64,000 nt of DNA from contig DUNG01000023.1 in assembly GCA_012839475.1 (NCBI GenBank), positions 1 through 64,000 of the forward strand. Direction: 5' to 3'. Shown one piece after another: positions 17,199-25,793 of the stretch (positions within the stretch are counted from its first letter, which is position 1; each line of letters starts with the position of its first letter). A program made the position numbers and the translations under genes. The notes beneath the pieces are model-generated. The model did not search any database. It had not been told where the DNA came from and saw only the letters and a list, made by a program, of their open reading frames with translations. This DNA comes from Petrimonas sp. GTDB lineage: Bacteria > Bacteroidota > Bacteroidia > Bacteroidales > Dysgonomonadaceae.

Positions 17199-18977
17199 AT
17201 GAGAATCGTTACATCTATTTTTCGAATAGCGCTATGTATGGCGCTCGGGTTGTCACTGCTGGCAACCATTTCATGCAATGGCAAGCAACCCCAAGAAGAG
17301 TGTGCCACCTTCCAAGAGATGCAAGACCCCACGAACGACACGCTTTCCGACTGGTCGCACGTGACGAGAGGACTACACGCCTCGTTTATCTCTATCGACG
17401 AGAAGCTGCCTAAGTCGGTGGCGCCCGAAATTACCCCCGTTAACCGTGTAACCGTTAGCGGATGGAAAGGGGAGAGGGTCTCCGCGCAACTTCTCCTATG
17501 GAGTGCGGAAGAGATCCAGCAGGTGGAGTATGAAATCGGGGAGTTCAAGGGAGATGACAATGTACTGCCCGCCTCCATCGCGCAAGCCCGGTTTGTTCGA
17601 TACGTGATGACCGATGAGTTCGCTAATGGTTGCGGACATCGCAAACCGGAGGACTTCGCCGCATCACTGGCGCCCGATATGCTCGACACGCTGGAGTGCT
17701 TCAACATGGAGGCGAAAGCGGTAAGACCCCTGTGGCTCACCATCCATATCCCGGTCGATGCACATGCGGGTAGCTATAAAGGGAAAGTTACCCTTCACGC
17801 CAAAAAGCAACGGTCACAAACCTTCGATATTGAACTTAAAGTGGTCGACCGGTTACTCCCCGAGCCATCGGAGTGGATTTACCACCTGGATCTGTGGCAG
17901 CACCCCACGGCCGTGGCACGGGTACATAACCTGGAACTGTGGAGCGATGCGCATTTCGAGAAGATGCGCCCGCTGATGAAAATGTTAGCCGACGGGGGAC
18001 AAAAGGTGATTACCGCCACGCTCAACAAGGATCCGTGGAACCATCAATGCTACGACGCGTACGCCGATATGATTACCTGGACGAAGAACGAGGATGGAAG
18101 CTGGACATTCGACTATAGCGTGTTCGACCGCTGGGTGGAATTCATGATGGGGCTGGGAATCAACAAGATGATCAACTGTTACTCGCTCCTCACCTGGAAT
18201 AACCAGATGCATTACAACGATATGGAGAAAAAAGAGCTGGTGACGGTGGAGCTTAAAGCACAATCCAAAGAGTACGAAGCACTGTGGGGGGTATTCCTTC
18301 CCGATTTTACCCGTCATCTCCGTGAGAAAGGGTGGCTGGAGATAACCAACATCGCGATGGATGAACGGGGACCGGCTGATATGCAAGCCGCGCTAAAAGT
18401 GCTGAATCGCTACGCTCCCGAGCTGGGTGTCTCCCTCGCGGACAACCACAAGAGCTACCAGCAATACCCGTGGATCAAGGATATTTGCGTGGGCGCGGGC
18501 GCACGCCCAACTCAAGAGGATATAACGACAAGAAGAGAAAAGGGACTCAACACTACTTACTATGTCTGTTGTTCCGATAAATTTCCCAACACATTCACCT
18601 TCTCCCCGTCTGCCGAAGCGGTGTATATAGCTTGGCACTCGGTGGCGCTCGACCTGGACGGCTTCTTACGCTGGTCCTACAACTCGTGGGTGGAAAACCC
18701 GCTGACCGACTCGCGATTCCGTACCTGGCCCGCGGGAGACACCTACATTGTCTATCCTGATGCCCGCAGCTCCATCCGGTTTGAACGGTTAGTAGAGGGG
18801 ATTCAGGACGTGGAAAAGATACGGGTGTTGCGGAAAGCATACAGCGAGGAAAATAGCCCCGAAGCGCTGGATAAATTGACGAAACTGGAGGAGGCCATCG
18901 AGTTTTTCGATACCACGGATCCTTCCGACGACTGGCAAGAGAGACTCAACAAGGCCAAGCAACTGCTGAACTCATAG
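17199..18977 (+). CDS. GH123/DUF4091-like glycoside hydrolase, lipoprotein
   Basis: This is a predicted lipoprotein glycosidase. The start at 17199 gives a lipoprotein signal (LLATISC, Cys26) and fits the promoter at 17115-17146. Two layers are visible: an N-terminal beta-sandwich (about residues 60-210, with VTVSGWKGERVSAQLLLWS and IPVDAHAGSYKGKVTLHA) and a C-terminal barrel of the DUF4091/GH123 type (DLWQHPTAVAR, ITNIAMDERGP, the final SIRFERLVEGIQDVEKIRVLRKAY). The adjacent Asp388-Glu389 pair in AMDERGP matches the Asp-Glu pair that works by substrate assistance in GH123 N-acetyl-beta-galactosaminidases. That would fit a GalNAc-containing sulfated glycan, but many DUF4091 proteins have no proven activity. 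Confidence 0.82.
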   Translation: MRIVTSIFRIALCMALGLSLLATISCNGKQPQEECATFQEMQDPTNDTLSDWSHVTRGLHASFISIDEKLPKSVAPEITPVNRVTVSGWKGERVSAQLLLWSAEEIQQVEYEIGEFKGDDNVLPASIAQARFVRYVMTDEFANGCGHRKPEDFAASLAPDMLDTLECFNMEAKAVRPLWLTIHIPVDAHAGSYKGKVTLHAKKQRSQTFDIELKVVDRLLPEPSEWIYHLDLWQHPTAVARVHNLELWSDAHFEKMRPLMKMLADGGQKVITATLNKDPWNHQCYDAYADMITWTKNEDGSWTFDYSVFDRWVEFMMGLGINKMINCYSLLTWNNQMHYNDMEKKELVTVELKAQSKEYEALWGVFLPDFTRHLREKGWLEITNIAMDERGPADMQAALKVLNRYAPELGVSLADNHKSYQQYPWIKDICVGAGARPTQEDITTRREKGLNTTYYVCCSDKFPNTFTFSPSAEAVYIAWHSVALDLDGFLRWSYNSWVENPLTDSRFRTWPAGDTYIVYPDARSSIRFERLVEGIQDVEKIRVLRKAYSEENSPEALDKLTKLEEAIEFFDTTDPSDDWQERLNKAKQLLNS

Positions 18978-19174
18978 ACTAAACCAGCATCGATTTCATA
19001 AACCAAGTAATCGTGAAATAGATAAACAAGATCAAACAGCCGCTTCGGAGTGATGAACGCAGTGGGAGAGGTGCTGCTAAAAAGAGAAAGGTAAGTTGAA
19101 AGTTGAAAGTGGGAAGCAGGGAGCAGGAAGTTAATAAAGTATAACAGACCAAGTAACGACAAGTGACAGATACT

Positions 19175-20755
19175 ATGAGACGTTTAAAAAAAATGGCGCC
19201 GGTGGCTTTGGCCCCGCTAATGGGGTTATCTCCACAAAATGGTGCTGTTGCTGGTGAACGCCCTAACATCATCCTTTTCATGGTTGATGATATGGGGTGG
19301 CAGGATACATCGCACCCCTTTTGGAGAGAGAAAACAGCCCTTAACGAGCGGTATCATACACCCAACATGGAGCGGTTAGCGGCACAAGGAATGACCTTCA
19401 CGCAGTCGTACGCGTGCAGTGTTAGCTCACCTACCCGCGTAAGCCTGATGACGGGCATGAATGCCGCCAGGCACCGGGTAACTAACTGGACACTTCATAA
19501 AAACAGAAGTAACGACAAGGAGAGTGCCAACCTTTCCTTCCCCGAGTGGAATTGGAACGGCATTAGCCAGGTACCGGGCATCCCGTTCACCTACGAAGTC
19601 ACAGCGCTGCCCCAACTACTGAAAAACAGCGGCTACCATACCATTCACTGCGGCAAAGCGCACTGGGGGGCGATCGATACACCGGGTGAGAACCCGCACC
19701 ACTTCGGCTTTGAGGTCAATATAGCGGGCCATGCCGGGGGAGGGATTGCCAGTTACCACGGTGAGAACAATTACGGGAACCGAACCGATGGTAGCCCATC
19801 GCCACCGCAAGCGGTTCCTGGACTGGAGAGGTATTGGGGCAGTAACACTTTCGTCACAGAGGCGCTGACCCTCGAGGCGTTGACCGCGCTTGACAAAGCC
19901 AAGAAGCTAGGGCAACCCTTCTTTCTGTATATGGCACACTACGCGATCCATATACCCATTGATAGAGACCCCCGATTCTACCAGAAATACCGGGATGCCG
20001 GGCTGTCCGAGAAGGAAGCGGCTTACGCGGCACTTATCGAAGGGATGGACAAAAGCCTGGGAGATATAATGGGATGGCTGGTAGAGAATGGGCTGGAAGG
20101 GAACACGGCGATTATCTTCATGTCGGACAACGGTGGTTTTTCAACCTCTACCCAGTGGCGTGACGCACCATTACATACCCAGAACGCACCGCTAAATAGC
20201 GGCAAGGGGTCGGCTTACGAGGGGGGCATCCGCGTGCCGATGATCGTGAAATGGCCGGACGTTACGACACCGGGCAGCCGGTGCGATGAGTACCTTATTA
20301 TCGAGGACTTTTTCCCCACCATCCTCGATATCGCGCAAGTAGAAGAGCGAGAAACAAAACAACCGATCGATGGGGTTAGCTTTATTCCAATGCTTCAGGG
20401 TAGAAAAACAAGCTACCAGGATAGAGCCTTGATATGGCACTACCCGAACCGATGGGGGAACGAAGGCCCTGGCATAGGCACCACAAGCACCATTCGGAAA
20501 GGTGACTGGAAACTGATTCATTATTACGAAAGCGGGAAGAAAGAGCTTTTTAATATCAATGATGATATCGGTGAGACCGTGAACCGTGCTGAGGATGAAC
20601 CTCAACGGGTACAACAACTCGCCATTGAATTGGGGGAGTACCTCCGAAGCGTGAACGCACAACGCCCCTCGTTTAAAAACGGAGGAGAGATGTTGGGTTT
20701 AGGTCGTGACCGGGTAAACGAGGACTCAAACATGTGTCCCTGGCCGGACGAGTAG
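19175..20755 (+). CDS. S1-family sulfatase (serine-type)
   Basis: This is a predicted secreted sulfatase removing sulfate esters from glycans. ATG at 19175 is preferred over GTG at 19163. The maturation motif is Ser84-Ser-Pro-Thr-Arg88 followed by VSLMTGM, so the formylglycine precursor is Ser and activation needs a radical-SAM anaerobic sulfatase-maturating enzyme; none is in this window. Metal-binding residues are visible in ILFMVDDMGWQD and FMSDNGGFSTS. The C-terminal HYPNRWGNEGPGIGTTSTIRKGDWKLIHYYESGKKELF region is typical. Length 526 aa. It lies about 200 bp after the GH123-like gene with no clear terminator between. Confidence 0.94.
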   Translation: MRRLKKMAPVALAPLMGLSPQNGAVAGERPNIILFMVDDMGWQDTSHPFWREKTALNERYHTPNMERLAAQGMTFTQSYACSVSSPTRVSLMTGMNAARHRVTNWTLHKNRSNDKESANLSFPEWNWNGISQVPGIPFTYEVTALPQLLKNSGYHTIHCGKAHWGAIDTPGENPHHFGFEVNIAGHAGGGIASYHGENNYGNRTDGSPSPPQAVPGLERYWGSNTFVTEALTLEALTALDKAKKLGQPFFLYMAHYAIHIPIDRDPRFYQKYRDAGLSEKEAAYAALIEGMDKSLGDIMGWLVENGLEGNTAIIFMSDNGGFSTSTQWRDAPLHTQNAPLNSGKGSAYEGGIRVPMIVKWPDVTTPGSRCDEYLIIEDFFPTILDIAQVEERETKQPIDGVSFIPMLQGRKTSYQDRALIWHYPNRWGNEGPGIGTTSTIRKGDWKLIHYYESGKKELFNINDDIGETVNRAEDEPQRVQQLAIELGEYLRSVNAQRPSFKNGGEMLGLGRDRVNEDSNMCPWPDE

Positions 20756-20908
20756 TCATGATTCGATGACGACATGTTGTGTTAACATTATTGCTTAACT
20801 TTTTTGAACCCGTTTGCACGAGCATGATTAATACAGTCGTCAAACAACTGATAATAATTACTTTAAACATCAAAGCCCCATCTGTTTTAACGTAAAGATA
20901 TAATAATC

Positions 20909-21005
20909 GTATGAAACGAGCATGTAAATCATTTACACCAATGACAAAGATTAAAAGCGAGTTCCATACACCAAAATGTAAAAGAGTAAATTAATCGTAT
21001 GAAAA
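20909..21005 (+). promoter_or_regulatory. Sulfatase leader with start-codon decoy (shared with thrA)
   Basis: GTATGAAAC at 20909-20917 can pair with GTTCCATAC at 20961-20969 (one mismatch). The start codon region GTATGAAAA at 20997-21005 can pair with that same 20961-20969 segment. The 45 bases from 20961 are about 41/45 identical to those preceding thrA (29856 onward), including the identical 27-nt spacing to the second copy. The two pairings are mutually exclusive, so the upstream copy could free the start codon. Confidence 0.5.
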
Positions 21006-22528
21006 TAAAGCGACAAACCATTTCAACTTCGGCTAAATTATTGGGGGTAGGCTCTATGGCTCTACTTAGCGGATGCCAAGGTGACAAGCAGCCACCACAA
21101 CTGCCTAACGTGGTGCTGATTTACATGGACGACCTGGGCTACGGCGATATGGGAGCCTACGGTGCCACGGCAGTAGAAACACCCCACATGGACAGGCTGG
21201 CCCATGGCGGCGTGCGCTTCACCAACGGCTACTCCTCTTCCGCTACCAGTACCCCCAGCAGGTACGCGCTGCTGACCGGAGAGTACCCGTGGCGTGAGAA
21301 AAATGCGCAAATCCTGCCTGGCGAAGCCCCGTTAATTATCGACACTACCCAGATGACGCTTCCCAAAATGCTGCAAGAAAGGGGATATCAAACGGGCATC
21401 GTGGGGAAATGGCACTTGGGACTGGGTAGGGGAACGGTCGACTGGAACCAGCGGGTAGCACCGGGTCCCAACGAGGTGGGGTTCGATTATGCTTTTATCA
21501 TGGCGGCCACGCAAGATCGGGTACCCACGGTGTACCTCGAGAACGGGCAGGTAGTTGGACTTGAACCCGATGATCCGCTCCTGGTAAGCTATCGGGAGAA
21601 TTTTGAGGGCGAACCCACTGGCCTCGATAACCCGGAACTGTGTACCATGATGTGGCACCACGGTCATAATAATTCCATCCACAACGGGATACCCAGGATC
21701 GGATTCCAAAAGGGAGGAGAGTCGGCCCGATGGATTGATGAGGATATGGCAGACGATTTTCTGCAGAAAGCGCAAAAGTTTATCCGAAATCACAAGGAGA
21801 AACCCTTCTTTCTCTACTACGCGATGCAACAACCGCACGTACCCCGAACACCGCACCCGCGCTTCGTGGGATCATCGGGCATGGGACCACGTGGTGACGT
21901 GATCGTGGAGGCGGACTGGTGCGTGGGAGAGCTGATGAAAACGCTCGAGAAGGAGAGCCTGCTGGAGAACACGCTGGTTATCTTTAGCAGTGATAATGGA
22001 CCAGTAGTGAACGATGGCTATTTTGATGATGCGGAGGAGAAATTGGGCGATCATCGGCCGTCCGGACTGCTACGAGGAGGGAAGTACAGCCTCTATGAAG
22101 CGGGTACACGGGTGCCGTTCATCGTCTTCTGGAAAGGGAAAATAGAACCTGCCGTTTCCAACGCGCTGGTGTCGCAACTAGACCTCTTCTCGTCGCTAGC
22201 CCAACTTGTGGGGAGCGACCAAAGGGGCCCCGATAGCGAAGAACTGATAGACGCATTCCTGGGTCGTGGCGAGCAAGGGCGTTCGGAATTAATCATGGAA
22301 GCAACGACCAGAACGGCTTATCGACAGGGTGATTGGGTGTTTGTCCCTCCCTATAAAGGTCCCGCGGTCAACAAGATGGTCAACATCGAGCTGGGCAACT
22401 CTAATGAACCCCAACTCTATTACCTAACAGACGACATCGGCCAACAGGTAAACCTCGCCGATTCGGAACCGGAGAAATTGCAGGAGATGACGGAAGCGTA
22501 TGAACGCATACGGAACCCCCAACGTTAG
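20999..22528 (+). CDS. S1-family sulfatase, lipoprotein (serine-type)
   Basis: This is the second sulfatase of the locus, 509 aa, with a lipoprotein signal (ALLSGC, Cys26), so it is likely anchored to a membrane or the cell surface. The maturation motif is Ser84-Thr-Pro-Ser-Arg88 followed by YALLTGEYPWR. Metal ligands are in VVLIYMDDLGYGDMG and VIFSSDNGPVVND. GIVGKWHLGLGRG is the conserved Lys/His segment of the arylsulfatase group. It differs strongly from the neighbour at 19175, so it probably acts on a different sulfate position. The start is preceded by the unusual leader at 20909-21005. A 15-bp tandem repeat follows the stop. Confidence 0.95.
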   Translation: MKIKRQTISTSAKLLGVGSMALLSGCQGDKQPPQLPNVVLIYMDDLGYGDMGAYGATAVETPHMDRLAHGGVRFTNGYSSSATSTPSRYALLTGEYPWREKNAQILPGEAPLIIDTTQMTLPKMLQERGYQTGIVGKWHLGLGRGTVDWNQRVAPGPNEVGFDYAFIMAATQDRVPTVYLENGQVVGLEPDDPLLVSYRENFEGEPTGLDNPELCTMMWHHGHNNSIHNGIPRIGFQKGGESARWIDEDMADDFLQKAQKFIRNHKEKPFFLYYAMQQPHVPRTPHPRFVGSSGMGPRGDVIVEADWCVGELMKTLEKESLLENTLVIFSSDNGPVVNDGYFDDAEEKLGDHRPSGLLRGGKYSLYEAGTRVPFIVFWKGKIEPAVSNALVSQLDLFSSLAQLVGSDQRGPDSEELIDAFLGRGEQGRSELIMEATTRTAYRQGDWVFVPPYKGPAVNKMVNIELGNSNEPQLYYLTDDIGQQVNLADSEPEKLQEMTEAYERIRNPQR

Positions 22529-22541
22529 CGAACGGGATTTT

Positions 22542-22610
22542 CGGGAACGAGGAAACCGGGAACGAGGAAACCGGGAACGAGGAAATCGGGAACACGAACA
22601 CCGGGAACTG
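22542..22610. repeat. 15-bp tandem repeat, about 4.5 units
   Basis: The unit CGGGAACGAGGAAAC occurs at 22542, 22557, 22572 (one change) and 22587 (degenerate), with a partial unit at 22602. It lies just after the sulfatase stop and before GH29. Expansion by slippage is the simplest origin; no function is visible. Confidence 0.85.
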
Positions 22611-22660
22611 GTCATTATTATTTTAACAACCAATAATTAATCACTATAAATCACTTCACT

Positions 22661-24049
22661 ATGAGAACAACGTTGATTTTCTTATGCATCGGGCTCTTCT
22701 TCATCCAGGGGATATTCCCCCAGACGCCAGACAACAAGGAGATGGCCATTTGGAACGAAACGGAGGCCGAGAAAACGGAACGGATGAGATGGTGGACCGA
22801 AGACCGCTTCGGTATGTTCATTCACTGGGGACTCTACGCACAATTAGCGCGGCACGAGTGGATCAAAAAAAACGAGCGCATTTCGGACGAAGCGTACCAA
22901 AAATACTTCGAGCTGTTTGATCCCGACCTGTTCGACCCCGCGGAGTGGGCCGCCAAGGCGAAAGCCGCGGGGATGAAATACGCCGTCATCACCAGCAAAC
23001 ATCACGAGGGGTTCTGTCTATTCGATTCGAAATACACCGACTACAAGGCGACAAACACGCCGTATGGTAAAGATATCATCAAGGAGTGGGTGGACGCCTT
23101 CCGGGCCGAAGGGTTAAAGGTGGGCTTCTACTACTCGCTCATCGACTGGCATCACCCACACTACACCATTGACCAGGTACACCCGCGAAGTGCATCGTCG
23201 GCAGAGGAATATGACCGACTGAACGAAGGGAAGGATATGGATATCTACCGCCAGTACCTGAAGGACCAGGTGCGGGAGCTGCTTACCAATTACGGGAAAA
23301 TCGACCTGCTGTGGCTCGACTACTCGTTCCCGGGGAGGTTTGGAAAAGGGCGGGACGACTGGGGTTCGGTGGAGTTGATGAAGATGGTTCGTCAACTTCA
23401 ACCGGAGATCCTCGTGAATGACCGGGCCGACCTCAAGGAGTACCGGGGTGGGTGGGACTTCACTACACCAGAGCAGTTCAAGGTACAGAGCTGGCCAGAG
23501 ATCGATGGGAAGAAGATTCCCTGGGAGACCTGCCAAACATTTTCAGGATCTTGGGGATATTACCGCGATGAGCAAACTTGGAAGGATAATCGGCAACTCT
23601 TGGGGCTACTGATCGAATCGGTAAGCAAGGGCGGGAACCTGTTGCTAAATGTGGGGCCCACCGCGAGGGGAACATTCGATTCACGGGCAGATAAGGCGCT
23701 GGCCGAAATGGGTGAGTGGGTAAAGCTGCATGGTCGCTCGATCTACGGCTGCACGCAAGCGCCCGAAGAGTTCGAAGCGCCCGAGCACACCATCCTCACC
23801 TACAACCCCACGACCAACCGTCTGTACATTCACCTGCTGGACTACCCGATTACCAATTTCCGGTTGCCGGGGTATAAGGGAAAGGTGAAGTATGCACAGT
23901 TCCTGCACGATGCGTCAGAGATCCAGATCACAGCTCCATACGGCCACCACATGCAGGGGAGCATAGCCACGGAGGCGGATCTGAACCTGCGGTTACCGGT
24001 TATCAAGCCGGACGTGGAGATACCGGTGATTGAGCTGTTTTTGGAGTGA
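22661..24049 (+). CDS. Alpha-L-fucosidase, GH29 (second copy)
   Basis: This is a secreted exo-fucosidase of 462 aa. A signal peptide ends near IFPQTPDN. The GH29 signatures are MRWWTEDRFGMFIHWGLYAQ, YAVITSKHHEGFCLFDSKYTDY, GFYYSLIDWHHPHY, and the nucleophile segment IDLLWLDYSF with Asp220. GNLLLNVGPTARGTFDSRA closes the barrel, and a short C-terminal beta domain follows. It is much closer to the classical GH29 type than the gene at 1591. Two fucosidases of different subtype in one locus suggest two fucose linkages. The stop codon is at the start of dispersed repeat copy 1 (24046). Confidence 0.95.
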   Translation: MRTTLIFLCIGLFFIQGIFPQTPDNKEMAIWNETEAEKTERMRWWTEDRFGMFIHWGLYAQLARHEWIKKNERISDEAYQKYFELFDPDLFDPAEWAAKAKAAGMKYAVITSKHHEGFCLFDSKYTDYKATNTPYGKDIIKEWVDAFRAEGLKVGFYYSLIDWHHPHYTIDQVHPRSASSAEEYDRLNEGKDMDIYRQYLKDQVRELLTNYGKIDLLWLDYSFPGRFGKGRDDWGSVELMKMVRQLQPEILVNDRADLKEYRGGWDFTTPEQFKVQSWPEIDGKKIPWETCQTFSGSWGYYRDEQTWKDNRQLLGLLIESVSKGGNLLLNVGPTARGTFDSRADKALAEMGEWVKLHGRSIYGCTQAPEEFEAPEHTILTYNPTTNRLYIHLLDYPITNFRLPGYKGKVKYAQFLHDASEIQITAPYGHHMQGSIATEADLNLRLPVIKPDVEIPVIELFLE

Positions 24050-24150
24050 TCACCTGAATGTAACCAGTTCCGAGTCAGACGATGAAATCACGAGGTCAAC
24101 AGGTTCTTATAGTGATCACCTGAAGAGCGGTCAAACAGGTAGTCGCTCCA
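24046..24150. repeat. Dispersed direct repeat, copy 1
   Basis: The motif GTGATCACCTGAA occurs at 24046 and again 66 nt later at 24112. The same two-motif arrangement, with the same 66-nt period and roughly two-thirds identity in between, is found at 27653-27756. The two copies bracket the opposite-strand gene pair 24209-27554. Copy 1 begins at the GH29 stop codon. Confidence 0.65.
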
Positions 24151-24208
24151 TATCCAAGTTGTTTATACTGGACGTCCACGAAATTAGTACGTGGCGTCAG
24201 TATACCTA

Positions 24209-25747
24209 TTATTTCCTAAATTTCACATCGATACCGGTGCTCTTTTTTGCCGTTCGGCCAATATCGTACCCTGAGACGTTCACTTTACCTCTTACAAATT
24301 CCGGTACGTTATATGACTTCATAAGGTGATCGTAATAGTCTACCTCTTTTTGAGGCACAATAAACGCTTTTTCAGCTTCTCCCTCATCGTTGATGTAGGC
24401 GATAAACGGACGTGTATAGAGGCCATCTACGCGACGGCTGCTGAACACGATCCAACGGCTGTTGCTGCTCCACGAGTGGTAGCTTTCGGCATCGTCACTG
24501 TTAGCCAGCGTGAGCGGGTAGTGCTCTCCTGTTTCAATGTTGTAGAGATAGAGATCGGCCTCTTTATGCCAAATCAAAAAGCCCCCGTAGTCCCCCTGAG
24601 TGTAAAGTAGGTACTTCCCATTCGGGGATACCCTGGGAAAGGAGGCGCTTCTATTTTCTAACCGGGCGTTAAAAATGGTGTCCACGGATGTCCCGAACTG
24701 CTTGGTTTCGGGATCAAAGCCGATACGACATAGGCTATACTTGACACTTTCGTATTCGTTTGGCATATCACAAGCTTCGGCGGTGGAGAAGTAGAGGTTG
24801 TTTCCATCGGGGGAGAAGGTGGGGAACGATTCGAATCGATCCTCGGAAAACAGGGCGGCAGTAGTGAATATCTCATGATTCTCAACATCATACAGCACTA
24901 CATCGGAAGCCATGTCGAATACCTCAACGCGATTCCTATCTATCGAGTGAAAGTCCTGTTTCGTATCGTTAACCGAAAAAGCGATGAACCTACCCGATGG
25001 ATGCCACGATGGATACACGAGGGCCGACATGGTCTCTTTGGTTTTCGTATTCAGTTTTTCAACTTTCCCATCTATAACGATCATGGTGCCTGCATTCACC
25101 CCACGTATATGCAGCATCATTTGGGCAGGGTCCTGCATGCAGAACGAGTGACAATTCATGCAATCTCCCTCAACCGTTCTATTATCCAGCAACGCGGTCT
25201 GGGTAAAGTTCTCCAAGTTCCGTTGGTAGATGCCCATCTGATTCCACGTTTCGTATCCCGGTTCTATTAGGCGATAAGCCAAGTAAGGATCAACAGGCTC
25301 CTTGGCAACTTTCACACTGAACGGAGCGTAAGCTGCCCAGCCGGTTTCTTCTAGAACACACACCGTGATCGTGAATTCGCCGCCAGCCGAGACCTTTAGT
25401 AATTCAGCCCATCGCGATGGTGGTATATGAAACCGTCCGTTCTTACCGCGCACTTCAAATGTGACGTGATTGGATTCAAAAATGGCAGCTTGCGCCTTAC
25501 CACTATGCTCAATTAACTTAAAATTTAAAGGAGCGATATTCGGGGGAATGGTTACCTCGGCATAGTCGGGAAATATTGTTGGAGATGTCTCTTTTACCAT
25601 GACGATCTCCACCGGTCTGGAGCAAGTGGTTAACAAGAGAAAAATCGATAAGAGGAAAAGTGGCACGAGAAAAAGCGGCGAGGGCAAAACAACGCGTCCG
25701 ATATGGTGTAGGAATCTGTTCATGCGATAATAATTTTTACGCTTCAA
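24209..25747 (-). CDS. TolB-like beta-propeller protein with a CxxCH motif
   Basis: Function unknown. The 512-aa protein has an N-terminal hydrophobic segment (about 15-41) ending in LLLTTC, possibly a weak lipobox, then an Ig-like region. A single CMNCH motif (Cys196, Cys199, His200, with another Cys203) follows. After it come PD40/WD40-like blades with repeated SWHPSGRFIAFS, FPTFSPDGNNLYFS, FPRVSPNGKYLLYT and SWSSNSRWIVFSS. CxxCH is the attachment site for c-type haem, so a one-haem propeller is possible; zinc or disulfide use is an alternative. It is the second gene of a two-gene operon with the DUF6057-like gene (46-bp gap) and points opposite to the rest of the PUL. I recall this pair being adjacent in other Bacteroides-type genomes. 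Confidence 0.75.
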   Translation of the reverse strand: MKRKNYYRMNRFLHHIGRVVLPSPLFLVPLFLLSIFLLLTTCSRPVEIVMVKETSPTIFPDYAEVTIPPNIAPLNFKLIEHSGKAQAAIFESNHVTFEVRGKNGRFHIPPSRWAELLKVSAGGEFTITVCVLEETGWAAYAPFSVKVAKEPVDPYLAYRLIEPGYETWNQMGIYQRNLENFTQTALLDNRTVEGDCMNCHSFCMQDPAQMMLHIRGVNAGTMIVIDGKVEKLNTKTKETMSALVYPSWHPSGRFIAFSVNDTKQDFHSIDRNRVEVFDMASDVVLYDVENHEIFTTAALFSEDRFESFPTFSPDGNNLYFSTAEACDMPNEYESVKYSLCRIGFDPETKQFGTSVDTIFNARLENRSASFPRVSPNGKYLLYTQGDYGGFLIWHKEADLYLYNIETGEHYPLTLANSDDAESYHSWSSNSRWIVFSSRRVDGLYTRPFIAYINDEGEAEKAFIVPQKEVDYYDHLMKSYNVPEFVRGKVNVSGYDIGRTAKKSTGIDVKFRK

Positions 25748-25793
25748 TGAATGACACTTTTGGATATTTTCTGACGGTTTCCTGTGAATCTTA

